From assembly GCF_014596915.1 (NCBI RefSeq), contig NZ_JACVWU010000022.1, positions 1 to 64,000 of the forward strand: a stretch of DNA of 64,000 nucleotides. Reading direction: 5' to 3'. The notes under the pieces are model-generated. The model saw only the letters and a program-made list of their open reading frames with translations. It ran no database searches and had not been told where the DNA came from. Source of the stretch: Streptomyces sp. TRM68416. Its GTDB lineage: Bacteria > Actinomycetota > Actinomycetes > Streptomycetales > Streptomycetaceae. This document shows positions 42,700-50,364 of this stretch, in pieces (within the stretch, counting starts at the first letter, position 1; every line of letters begins with the position of its first letter). The position numbers and the translations under genes were made by a program.

Positions 42700-43524
42700 A
42701 TGACCGTCCGCAAGAACCAGGCGAACCTGACCTCCGAGGAGAAGCGGCGGTTCGTCGCCGCCGTCCTGGAGCTCAAGCGCAGCGGCCGCTACGACGAGTT
42801 CGTCACGACGCACAACGCCTTCATCATGGCCGACGTCGACAACGGCGAGCGCACGGGCCACCGTTCGCCGTCCTTCCTGCCCTGGCACCGCAGATTCCTG
42901 CTCGACTTCGAGGAGGCCCTGCAGGCGGTGGACGCCTCGGTCGCGCTGCCCTACTGGGACTGGACCGCCGACCGCACCACGCGCTCCTCGCTGTGGGCGC
43001 CCGACTTCCTCGGCGGCACCGGACGCAGCCTGGACGGGCGGGTGATGGACGGGCCGTTCGCGGCGTCCACCGGCAACTGGCCGATCAACGTGCGCATCGA
43101 CGGCCGCACCTACCTGCGCCGGGCGCTCGGCGCTTCCGGGCGGCCGCTGCCGACGAGGGCCGAGGTCGACTCCGTACTCGCCATGGAGACCTACGACATG
43201 GCGCCCTGGAACAGCTCCTCGGACGGCTTCCGCAACCACCTGGAGGGCTGGCGCGGGGTCAACCTGCACAACAGGGTGCACGTCTGGGTCGGCGGGCAGA
43301 TGGGCACCGGCGTCTCCCCCAACGACCCGGTGTTCTGGCTGCACCACGCCTTCGTCGACAAGCTGTGGGCGGACTGGCAGCGGCGCCACCCCGGCTCCCC
43401 CTACCTCCCGGCCGCGGGCACGCCGAACGTGGTCGACCTGGGCGACACGATGAAGCCGTGGAACAACGTGCGGCCCGCCGACCTGCTGGACCACACCGCC
43501 CACTACACCTTCGACGCCGCCTGA
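42700..43524 (+). CDS. melC2: Tyrosinase MelC2
   Basis: This 274-residue type-3 copper enzyme oxidises monophenols and o-diphenols to quinones for melanin formation. The six copper ligands lie at the known Streptomyces positions: His38, His54 and His63 for CuA, and His190, His194 and His216 for CuB. Motifs are PSFLPWHRRFLLDFEEAL and VFWLHHAFVDKLWADWQ. It has no own signal peptide and is secreted piggyback with MelC1. The organism probably makes dark pigment on tyrosine media. Confidence 0.97.
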   Translation: MTVRKNQANLTSEEKRRFVAAVLELKRSGRYDEFVTTHNAFIMADVDNGERTGHRSPSFLPWHRRFLLDFEEALQAVDASVALPYWDWTADRTTRSSLWAPDFLGGTGRSLDGRVMDGPFAASTGNWPINVRIDGRTYLRRALGASGRPLPTRAEVDSVLAMETYDMAPWNSSSDGFRNHLEGWRGVNLHNRVHVWVGGQMGTGVSPNDPVFWLHHAFVDKLWADWQRRHPGSPYLPAAGTPNVVDLGDTMKPWNNVRPADLLDHTAHYTFDAA

Positions 43525-43550
43525 GACCGCCCGCGTCTGTTTGCCCCGCA

Positions 43551-43572
43551 GGCCACGCGGTAACCCGTGGCC
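43551..43572 (+). terminator. Weak hairpin after melC2
   Basis: A 7-bp stem (43551-43557 with 43566-43572) with an 8-base loop lies 26 bases after melC2. It could partially terminate before the SRPBCC gene. Confidence 0.4.
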
Positions 43573-43612
43573 GGAGCAGACAGTGTCGAAGAAGTCGTGG
43601 GAAGGAACGGTC

Positions 43613-44062
43613 ATGTCGCAGGTCGAGCAGTCGGTCGAGGTCGGCGTCCCGGTGCACACCGCCTACAACCAGTGGACGCAGTTCGAGACGTTTCCCGAGT
43701 TCATGAGCGGTGTGGAGCGCATCGAGCAGCGCACCGACACCCTCACCCACTGGGTGACCAACGTGGCCGGGGTGCACCGGGAGTTCGACGCGGAGATCAC
43801 CGAGCAGATCCCGGACGAGCGGGTCGCCTGGACCACGGTCGCCGGCGAGGCCCGTCAGGCGGGGGTGGTGACCTTCCACCGGCTCGACGACGAGCACACC
43901 AAGGTGATGCTGCAGATGGAATTCCATCCCGACAGCATCACCGAGAAGGTCGGCGACAAGCTCGGGTTCGTCACCCGGCAGACCAAGGGTGACCTGGAGC
44001 GCTTCAAGAAGTTCATCGAGGAGCGCGGACGGGAGTCCGGCGGCTGGCGCGGGGCGGTGTGA
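43613..44062 (+). CDS. SRPBCC/START-like domain protein
   Basis: This 149-residue protein is a helix-grip SRPBCC domain, with an N-terminal SVEVGVPVHTAYNQWTQFETFPEFM pattern (split over residues 7-31) and a long C-terminal helix, FKKFIEERGRESGGW. Such proteins bind lipids or aromatic ligands, or act as polyketide cyclases; here no polyketide genes are present. ATG 43613 follows GAAGGA. It may be co-transcribed with melC. The stop is nine bases from the convergent RNase H gene. Confidence 0.87.
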   Translation: MSQVEQSVEVGVPVHTAYNQWTQFETFPEFMSGVERIEQRTDTLTHWVTNVAGVHREFDAEITEQIPDERVAWTTVAGEARQAGVVTFHRLDDEHTKVMLQMEFHPDSITEKVGDKLGFVTRQTKGDLERFKKFIEERGRESGGWRGAV

Positions 44063-44071
44063 GCTCCGCGG

Positions 44072-44758
44072 TCACCCGGCGCCCTGTGTGCGGCACTCCG
44101 GGTGCCCCCAGCCCTCGGCGTTCTTCGCGATGGGCTCGCCCGCCGCATAGGAGCGGCCGCACAGGCAGCGCCCCGGGAACTTCGCCTTGATGGTGCGCGA
44201 GGAGGAGCCGCCGCTCTTCTTCGCGGCCGCGGGGCGGCGGCGTGCCGCCTTCGCGGGCGGGGCGTCCGAAGCCGCCGGGGGTTCCGGGGAGCCGAGGGCG
44301 CTTCCGGCGGGCTCCTGCACGACGGCCGCCTGGCTGGCGGCGCGGTCGGCGAAGTCGTTGAGCCTGTCGCCGTCGACCTGGTGGGCGGGCACGTAGCGGA
44401 ACTCCACCGAACGGCCCTCCAGGAGCTCGTCGATGCGTACGACGAGCTCCTGGTTGGCGACCGGCTTGCCCGCCGACGTCTTCCAGCCGTTGCGCTTCCA
44501 GCCGGGCAGCCAGGTGGTGACGGCCTTCATGGCGTACTGCGAGTCCATCCGGACCTCCAGCGGCACGCCGGGGTCGGTCGACGCCAACAGGCGTTCCAGC
44601 GCGGTCAGTTCCGCGATGTTGTTGGTGGCCCGGCCCAGCGGTCCGGCCTCCCAGCGGGCGGGGGTCTCCGTCTCGTCGGCGACGACCCAGGCCCAGCCCG
44701 CCGGCCCGGGGTTTCCCTTCGAAGCCCCGTCGCACGCGGCCACTACTCGTTCACGCAT
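44072..44758 (-). CDS. Ribonuclease HI with C-terminal Cys-containing extension
   Basis: This 228-residue protein has an N-terminal RNase HI domain (1-135) with the acidic residues expected for two-metal catalysis: Asp10 (ACDGASKGNPG), Glu in NNIAELTAL, Asp in RMDSQYAMK and Asp in RLNDFADRAA. His is in VPAHQVDGD. The fold removes RNA from RNA/DNA hybrids. After an Ala/Pro/Lys-rich linker (about 140-180) comes a small domain with RCLCGRSYAAGEPIAK and HPEC, i.e. C-x-C ... H-x2-C, a likely zinc site. Start ATG 44758 is chosen over 44797 because homology starts there. Confidence 0.9.
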   Translation of the reverse strand: MRERVVAACDGASKGNPGPAGWAWVVADETETPARWEAGPLGRATNNIAELTALERLLASTDPGVPLEVRMDSQYAMKAVTTWLPGWKRNGWKTSAGKPVANQELVVRIDELLEGRSVEFRYVPAHQVDGDRLNDFADRAASQAAVVQEPAGSALGSPEPPAASDAPPAKAARRRPAAAKKSGGSSSRTIKAKFPGRCLCGRSYAAGEPIAKNAEGWGHPECRTQGAG

Positions 44759-44803
44759 GTGCCGATCATGCCATGGGCCGGCGGGCCCTCCGGGCACACC
44801 CGG

Positions 44804-45604
44804 TCAGACGTCGGTGAGCTGCGGCAGCTCGCCCTCGGTGGTCGTGACGTCGATCACCGAGAAGTTCGCGCCCTGCGGGTCGCTGAGCGCCGCGAACCGG
44901 CCGAAGGGGGTGTTCATCGGCCCGAACCGCAGGACGCCGCCGAGCTTGGTGGCCCTGGACACGGCCTCGTCGCAGTCGGGGACGGTGAAGTAGACGTTGA
45001 TGTACGCCGGGACCTCCGGCGGGAACTCCTCCGTCATCTTCATCCGGCCGAGGACGGTGTCGTCGCCGATGTTGAACAGCCGGAAGTCGACCGCGTCGTC
45101 CTGCATCTGCTGTGCGCTGTAGCCGGGGAAGACGGCGGGGAAGAACGTGTCAGACTTCTCCGGCTCACGGGTGAAGATCTCGGCCCAGCAGAACGCGCCG
45201 GGCTGCTCGGGCGGCGCCTCGAAGCCCTCGTGCGCGCCCGCCTGCCACACGCCGAAGACGACACCGCTCGGGTCACGGCCCAGGCACATCGTGCCGAAGT
45301 CGCCGACCTGCATCGGCTCCATCAGCACCTCGCCGCCGTTGTCCCGGATCCGGGCGGCGGTGGTGGCCGCGTCCGGGGACGCGAAGTAGAGGCACCACTG
45401 CGACTGGCCCTCCTGGCCGGGCATCGGCGGGACGACGGCGGCGACCGCCTTGCCGTCCGCGTAGGCCTGGGTGTAGTTGCCGTACTCCGTCGCTTCCTCG
45501 CCGAAGGTCCAGCCCAGCACGTCGCCGTAGAAGCTCTTGGCTCCCTCGACGTCGGTGAACATCGCATCGGCCCAACACGGGGTTCCCTCTGGCTGTACAG
45601 CCAT
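44804..45604 (-). CDS. VOC family protein with two glyoxalase-like domains
   Basis: This 266-residue protein has two tandem vicinal-oxygen-chelate domains. Domain 1 (about 7-125) carries FTDVEGAKSFYGDVLGW and domain 2 (about 135-255) carries FTREPEKSDTFFPAVF and an FSVIDVTTTEG end. It resembles Streptomyces proteins annotated as hydroxylase/glyoxalase-like. Catalytic role is unknown. ATG 45604 has GGAGAGG nine bases upstream. Confidence 0.87.
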   Translation of the reverse strand: MAVQPEGTPCWADAMFTDVEGAKSFYGDVLGWTFGEEATEYGNYTQAYADGKAVAAVVPPMPGQEGQSQWCLYFASPDAATTAARIRDNGGEVLMEPMQVGDFGTMCLGRDPSGVVFGVWQAGAHEGFEAPPEQPGAFCWAEIFTREPEKSDTFFPAVFPGYSAQQMQDDAVDFRLFNIGDDTVLGRMKMTEEFPPEVPAYINVYFTVPDCDEAVSRATKLGGVLRFGPMNTPFGRFAALSDPQGANFSVIDVTTTEGELPQLTDV

Positions 45605-45947
45605 GACTGCGGCCTCTCCGAATCGGTGGTCGGTCCCGCTCCTCACGCTAGCCATGAGCCGCCAGAACCGCGCGCCGAACGACGCGGTCCGTTCCGGACC
45701 GGGAGTGCCGTGCGTAATCGGGACAGGGCAGGCGACGGGGACGGGACGATGCGCGCGAGCGGGGTGTGCCGCGCCGCGCCGACCTGCCCGTCACGGAGGG
45801 TCACCCGCCGGTGCCCTTGCCAGTTCCTGCTGATCGCGGCCGACCGGGTGTGAAACGGGGCACGGCCGAGCGGCCGAGGTCTTCCGCCGGCCGCTCGGCT
45901 GTGCTTGCCTGGGGAGCCGATTTCGGTGCCCGGGGCGGGAGTTGCGC
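45605..45947. other. 343-base intergenic region with a strong hairpin
   Basis: The gap lies between divergent VOC and SGNH genes. Its main feature is a 16-bp stem (45861-45876 with 45888-45903, one G-U pair) and 11-base loop, 45 bases before the SGNH start. It is not at the end of any recognised gene. The rest shows no convincing ORF. Confidence 0.55.
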
Positions 45948-46847
45948 ATGCGGAAGCCGTTCGTCGTGGGGTTGCTCCTCGCCGTGCTGCTGCTCGGCGG
46001 GTGCGGGGATCCGGAGTCCGGCCCGCCGCGGGAACCGGCCGGACTGCCGAAGGCCTCGGCCACCACGCACCAGCGCGCGCCCGCCTCCCCGAGCAGCTCC
46101 CCGAGCGCCGCCCCGGTGAAGGCGCCCACGGTGCTGTACCTCGGCGACTCGCTCGCCATGGAGGCCCAGAAGGTGCTCGGGCAGGAGCTGCGCAAGCAAC
46201 TGCGCGCCACGTACACGAGCGCCCCCTACTCGGGCACCACGCCGTGCGACTACCTGGAGGGCACCGGCGAGCGGTCCCTGGTCCCGGACGCGGACAAGGC
46301 GGCCGCCCTGGTCCGCAAGGTGCGGCCGGACTTCGTGGTGCTGCAGTTCTGGGGAAACGCCTGGGGTTACACGTGGTGCATGGACGGCATCACCCATGAC
46401 GCCTCCCCCGAGACGTACTTCCGGCGGTACGCGGCCGACCTGAAGCGGCTCACCGACCAGATCGCCGCCGCCGGGGACGCCCGCATCGTCTGGGTGCTCC
46501 AGGGCCCGGACCCGATCACCCCCGACCGGGTGCGGCGGGTGAACACCCTCTACGAGGAGCGGGCCGCCGCCTCGGGTGCCCTCGTCGCCGACGCCGGTCG
46601 GACGGTGAGCGCGGCCGGGGCCCGGAACACCTGGGTGCAGCACCTGCCGTGCACGGCGTACGAGCGGGCGCACCCCGACTACTGCACCGAGCCGGCCAGC
46701 GACCGGACGGCCCTGCACCGCGACGACGACTACCTGCACTTCTGCCTGGCCCCCACCACCGCCACCCCCAAACCGTGCCCGGCACGCTCACCCGGCATCC
46801 TGCGCATCGCACGGGAGATCACCCGGGTGATCGGCGAGCGTCTCTAG
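45948..46847 (+). CDS. Lipoprotein SGNH/GDSL-type hydrolase
   Basis: This 299-residue exported lipoprotein has a signal peptide with lipobox LLGGC near residue 18, a Ser/Pro/Ala-rich linker and an SGNH domain. The catalytic Ser lies in YLGDSLAME, the oxyanion-hole Asn in FWGNAWG, and the C-terminal His in DDDYLHF. SGNH enzymes of this kind deacetylate or acylate sugars or cell-wall polymers at the outer membrane face. Its TAG stop lies exactly at the IS630 boundary: T and A come from the target site and G from the element, and the same TAG would exist without the insertion. A hairpin lies in its 5' region. Confidence 0.85.
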   Translation: MRKPFVVGLLLAVLLLGGCGDPESGPPREPAGLPKASATTHQRAPASPSSSPSAAPVKAPTVLYLGDSLAMEAQKVLGQELRKQLRATYTSAPYSGTTPCDYLEGTGERSLVPDADKAAALVRKVRPDFVVLQFWGNAWGYTWCMDGITHDASPETYFRRYAADLKRLTDQIAAAGDARIVWVLQGPDPITPDRVRRVNTLYEERAAASGALVADAGRTVSAAGARNTWVQHLPCTAYERAHPDYCTEPASDRTALHRDDDYLHFCLAPTTATPKPCPARSPGILRIAREITRVIGERL

Positions 46848-46872
46848 TGCTCTGACCGCATAGGTTGACCGG
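46844..46872 (+). repeat. Left terminal inverted repeat of the IS630 element
   Basis: It begins CTAGTGCTCTGACCGC. It pairs with the right end with mismatches at positions 9, 18 and 24. The internal TA is the target duplication. Confidence 0.85.
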
Positions 46873-46930
46873 TTTGGTGATCGTGGCGGTTGGATGGGTG
46901 GTGACGTCCGATCCGACCGCTGGAGGTGCG

Positions 46931-48052
46931 GTGGCCGAGCCTGTCCGTGTGCGCAGACTGACCGATCAGGAGGGGCAGAAGCTGCAGCAGATCGTGCGCC
47001 GGGGCAGCACCAGTTCAGTGCGGTACCGGCGCGCGATGATGCTGCTGGCCTCGGCCGGCGGGAATCGGGTCCCGGTGATCGCCAAGCTGGTGCAGGCCGA
47101 CGAGGACACCGTCCGGGACGTGATCCATCGGTTCAACGAGATCGGCCTGGCCTGCCTGGACCCTCGATGGGCGGGAGGCCGTCCCCGCCTGCTCAGTCGT
47201 GACGACGAGGACTTCGTCGTTCAGACGGCCACCACCCGCCCCACCAAGCTCGGCCAGCCCTTCACCCGCTGGTCCATCCGTAAACTCGCCGCCTACCTGC
47301 GACGTGTTCACGGCCGCGTGATCCGGATCGGCCGCGAGGCGTTACGGTGCCTGCTGGCCCGCCGCGGCATCACCTTCCAGCGCACCAAGACCTGGAAGGA
47401 GTCACCGGACCCCGAGCGTGACGCCAAGCTCGACCGCATCGAGCACGTGCTGGAACGCTTCCCTGACCGGGTGTTCGCGTTTGACGAGTTCGGCCCGCTT
47501 GGTATCCGGCCCGCCGCCGGCGCGTGCTGGGCTGCTGCTGGTCACCCCGAGCGCCATCCCGCGACGTACCACCGCACTCACGGAGTGCGGTACTTCCACG
47601 GCTGCTACTCGATCGGCGACGACACCCTGTGGGGCGTCAACCGTCGCAAGAAGGGCGCCGCGAACACCCTGGCCGCGCTCAGATCGATCCGGGCCGCTCG
47701 CCGGGATGGCGCCCCGATCTACGTCATCCTGGACAACCTGTCCGCCCACAAGGGCGACACCATCCGCCGCTGGGCGAAGAAGAACAGGGTCGAGTTGTGC
47801 TTCACCCCGACCTACGCGTCCTGGGCCAACCCGATCGAAGCCCACTTCGGACCGCTTCGGCAGTTCACCATCGCCAACTCCCACTACCCCAACCACACCG
47901 TCCAGACCCGGGCCCTGCACGCCTACCTGCGCTGGCGCAACGCCAACGCCCGCCACCATGACGTCCTGGCCGCCGAACGCCGTGAACGCGCCCGCATCCG
48001 CAGCGAGAAAGGCATCCGCTGGGGCGGACGTCCCCTCAAGACCGCAGCGTGA
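46931..48052 (+). CDS. IS630-family transposase (DD34E)
   Basis: This 373-residue transposase has an N-terminal helix-turn-helix region (about 5-115) with IAKLVQADEDTVRDVIHRFNE and a C-terminal DDE domain: Asp185 in FAFDEFG, Asp268 in YVILDNLSAHKG and Glu303 in NPIEAHFGPL. The spacing of 34 residues between the last two is diagnostic of the IS630/Tc1 group. GTG 46931 has GGAGG upstream. No frameshift is seen and all catalytic residues are present, so it may be active. It is co-directional with the S1 gene, 47 bases away. Confidence 0.93.
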   Translation: MAEPVRVRRLTDQEGQKLQQIVRRGSTSSVRYRRAMMLLASAGGNRVPVIAKLVQADEDTVRDVIHRFNEIGLACLDPRWAGGRPRLLSRDDEDFVVQTATTRPTKLGQPFTRWSIRKLAAYLRRVHGRVIRIGREALRCLLARRGITFQRTKTWKESPDPERDAKLDRIEHVLERFPDRVFAFDEFGPLGIRPAAGACWAAAGHPERHPATYHRTHGVRYFHGCYSIGDDTLWGVNRRKKGAANTLAALRSIRAARRDGAPIYVILDNLSAHKGDTIRRWAKKNRVELCFTPTYASWANPIEAHFGPLRQFTIANSHYPNHTVQTRALHAYLRWRNANARHHDVLAAERRERARIRSEKGIRWGGRPLKTAA

Positions 48053-48099
48053 CCGCACTTCCCGCCCAGTGCACGGCTCCTCGTGAAAGGCTTGGGAGC

Positions 48100-48672
48100 A
48101 TGATGGGTGGACCGTCTGAGAACCCAGAACTCTGGGCCTTCCTGGAATCACTGCACCGCGGCGAACTCCTTTCCGGCACCGTCACAGCGATCGAACGGTT
48201 CGGTGTGTTCGTGGCGCTGGACGACGGACCCGACCATCCGGTCTTCCCCGGCGTCGGGTTCATCTCCTTCGCTGAACTGTCCTGGCGACATTTCGACGCA
48301 GCCTCCGACGTCGTGCAGATCGGACAGCGCCTCTCATGCGAGTTCCTCCAGTTCGACACGTGGAACCTGGAGGCCAGACTGTCCTTGAAAGCCACACAGC
48401 CGGACCCCTTTCAGGCATTCGCCGACACCATCGCGGTGGGGCAGAAACTGCCTGGCCAGGTCACCAAGCTGATCCCGTTCGGCGTCTTCGTCCAGGTCGC
48501 CGACGGAATCGAGGGACTGGTTCACCTGCGAGAGCTCGCCTGGACATCGGTGGAGACTCCATCGGATGTCGTCCAGGTCGGCGACAAGATCACGGTGGCC
48601 GTCACCGAGATCGACCGAGAGCGACGCAGGCTAGCCCTCTCCCGACAACAAGGCTCATCCGCCGACATGTGA
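48100..48672 (+). CDS. Two-S1-domain RNA-binding protein, passenger of the IS630 element
   Basis: This 190-residue protein has two S1 (OB-fold) domains, at about 20-95 with SGTVTAIERFGVFVALDDG and about 105-185 with PGQVTKLIPFGVFVQVADGIEGLVHLREL split over residues 118-146. S1 domains bind RNA and often ribosomal or decay-associated RNA. It lies inside the inverted repeats with the transposase, so it is cargo of the element. Base composition is slightly less GC-rich than its neighbours. Possible roles include RNA-level regulation of transposition or translation, or an accessory translation factor; neither is proven. Start is ATG 48100. Confidence 0.82.
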   Translation: MMGGPSENPELWAFLESLHRGELLSGTVTAIERFGVFVALDDGPDHPVFPGVGFISFAELSWRHFDAASDVVQIGQRLSCEFLQFDTWNLEARLSLKATQPDPFQAFADTIAVGQKLPGQVTKLIPFGVFVQVADGIEGLVHLRELAWTSVETPSDVVQVGDKITVAVTEIDRERRRLALSRQQGSSADM

Positions 48673-48750
48673 TGCGCCGCCTTCCTGCGGCAGCTCCCTT
48701 GCGCGAGTGATCCTGAACGTCTGCTCAGTCAAGGAGGCACACTCCGCAGG

Positions 48751-48779
48751 CCGGTGAACCTTTGCGGTCACAGCACTAG
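48751..48779 (-). repeat. Right terminal inverted repeat of the IS630 element
   Basis: Reverse-complement partner of the left end. The GTG at 48754, the only upstream in-frame start of the next gene, is inside this repeat. Confidence 0.85.
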
Positions 48780-49710
48780 GCGGAGACGGGCAGGTCGGCG
48801 CCGTCGAAGGGCGGATGGCGATCGACGCCCGTCCGCTCGGCCGCGTCGATTCACCGTCATCGGACTCGGCCTGATGGGCCAGGCCCTCGCCGGCGCGTTC
48901 CTGAAGGCGGGGCACCCCACGACCGTGTGGAGCCGTACGGCGGCCAAGGCCGACCAACTGCTCGCCGAGGGCGCGGAGTTAGCACCGACCGTTGCCGACG
49001 CGCTGAAGGCGTCCCCGCTTGCGGTCGTCTGCCTCACCGACTACCGGGCCGTCCACGAAGTGCTCGGCGCGAGCGAAGTCGACCTGGAAGGCACCCTGTT
49101 GATCAACCTGACCTCGGGGGACTCGGCCCAGGCCCGGGAGACCGCGCGGTGGGCCGGGCAGCGCGGTGCCCGCTACCTGGACGGCGCCATCATGGCCGTA
49201 CCGCCGGTGATCGGGACCGAAGAGGCGGTAATTCTGCACAGCGGGCCGGAGGCGGAGTTCGAGGCGCACCGGGCGACGCTCGGCGCGCTCGGCACTGTCG
49301 CCCACCTCGGTCCGGACCACGGGCTGGCGTCCCTGTACGACGTGGCCGGCCTGGCGATGATGTGGAGTGTCCTGAACGCCTGGCTCCAGGGCACCGCCCT
49401 GCTGCGTACGGCCGGTGTCGACGCGGCGGCGTACGCGCCGTTCGCGCAGCGGATCGCGGCCGGGGTGGCCGGCTGGCTGCCCGGTTACGCCGAGCAGATC
49501 AACCAGGGCTCCTTCCCGGCGGAGGTGTCGGCCCTGGAGACGGACGCACGGGCGATGGCGCACCTGATCGAGGAGAGCGAGGCGGTGGGGGTCAACGCCG
49601 AACTGCCGAGGCTGTTCAAGGCGATGGCCGACCGCGCGATCGCCGCCGGGCACGGCGGGGAGCAGTATCCGGTGCTCATCGAGGAGTTCGGCAAGCCCGG
49701 CGACGCCTGA
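48754..49710 (+). CDS. Imine-reductase/6-phosphogluconate-dehydrogenase-like NADP oxidoreductase, 5' end disrupted
   Basis: From residue 33 the sequence is a clear NAD(P)-dependent oxidoreductase of the beta-hydroxyacid/imine reductase type: FTVIGLGLMGQALAGAFLKAGHPT, then LDGAIMAVPPVIGTEEAV and a C-terminal helical domain with GHGGEQYPVLIEEF. Imine reductases use NADPH to reduce cyclic imines; the exact substrate is unknown. The open frame reaches back only to GTG 48754 within the IS630 right repeat, giving an Arg-rich leader with no sensible ribosome binding site. The ATG at 48815 has GAAGG upstream but is out of frame, so the original start may be frameshifted or lost. The gene may be a pseudogene. 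Confidence 0.7.
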   Translation: MNLCGHSTRRRRAGRRRRRADGDRRPSARPRRFTVIGLGLMGQALAGAFLKAGHPTTVWSRTAAKADQLLAEGAELAPTVADALKASPLAVVCLTDYRAVHEVLGASEVDLEGTLLINLTSGDSAQARETARWAGQRGARYLDGAIMAVPPVIGTEEAVILHSGPEAEFEAHRATLGALGTVAHLGPDHGLASLYDVAGLAMMWSVLNAWLQGTALLRTAGVDAAAYAPFAQRIAAGVAGWLPGYAEQINQGSFPAEVSALETDARAMAHLIEESEAVGVNAELPRLFKAMADRAIAAGHGGEQYPVLIEEFGKPGDA

Positions 49711-49718
49711 CGCGAGGC

Positions 49719-49748
49719 GCCGGCCGCTCCCCCGTGCGGGCGGCCGGC
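49719..49748. terminator. Hairpin between convergent genes
   Basis: A perfect 9-bp stem (49719-49727 with 49740-49748) and a 12-base loop serve the imine-reductase-like and VOC genes, which converge here. Confidence 0.7.
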
Positions 49749-49758
49749 CCGGCGGTCC

Positions 49759-50241
49759 TCACTCGCCCGCGTACGCCTTCTCCAGGGCGGCGAGGTCCAG
49801 CTTGTGCATGGACAGCATCGCCGTCATCGCGCGCTCCGCCTTCGCCGGGTCAGGGTCGCTGATCATGTCGTCGAGCCTGCTGGGGGTGACCTGCCAGGAC
49901 ACGCCGTACTTGTCCTTGAGCCAGCCGCAGGGGCCGGGCTCGCCGCCGTCCTCGGTCAGCTTGGTCCAGTAGTAGTCGATCTCCTCCTGGTCCTCGCAGT
50001 GGATCACGAAGGAGACGGCCTCGCTGAACTTGAACTCGGGGCCGCCGTTGAGCGCGAGGAACTTGTGCCCGTTGGCCGTGAACTCGACGGTCAGCACGGT
50101 GCCGGCCGGGCGCGGGGAGCCCTCGGTGTAGTGGGCGACCCGGCCGATGCCGGAGTTCTTGAAGACGGACACGTAGAAATGGGCGGCTTCCTCGGCCTCG
50201 TTGTCGAACCAGAGGCAGGTGGTGAATCCGTCGGTGGTCAT
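49759..50241 (-). CDS. VOC family protein (PhnB-like)
   Basis: This 160-residue single-domain VOC protein of the PhnB/3-demethylubiquinone methyltransferase-like type has FTTCLWFDNEAEEAAHFYVSVF (split over residues 6-27) and DKYGVSWQVTPSRLDDM near the C terminus. Its function is not known and it probably binds a small metabolite. It is convergent with the imine-reductase-like gene, which may limit co-regulation. Confidence 0.9.
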   Translation of the reverse strand: MTTDGFTTCLWFDNEAEEAAHFYVSVFKNSGIGRVAHYTEGSPRPAGTVLTVEFTANGHKFLALNGGPEFKFSEAVSFVIHCEDQEEIDYYWTKLTEDGGEPGPCGWLKDKYGVSWQVTPSRLDDMISDPDPAKAERAMTAMLSMHKLDLAALEKAYAGE

Positions 50242-50364
50242 GAGTACCTCCTGGGTGGTGGAACGCAGTCATCTGTATCGACCGGTCCTCGCCACGGAAC
50301 TCATCGGCCGCCGCGGAGATTAATCCCGGTGGCCGTACCGCGGCCCCGGCCTAGCATCCGGATC

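Larger units (their letters stand above)
46847..48776. mobile_element. IS630-family element carrying an S1-domain passenger gene
   Basis: The ends are inverted repeats 46844-46872 and 48751-48779 that match at 26 of 29 positions, flanked by TA at 46845-46846 and 48777-48778, the expected IS630 target duplication. The transposase (46931-48052) and an S1 RNA-binding protein (48100-48672) both lie between the ends, and no alternative right end is seen between the two genes. Total length is about 1.93 kb, longer than a simple IS630 (1.1-1.2 kb). Confidence 0.85.
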
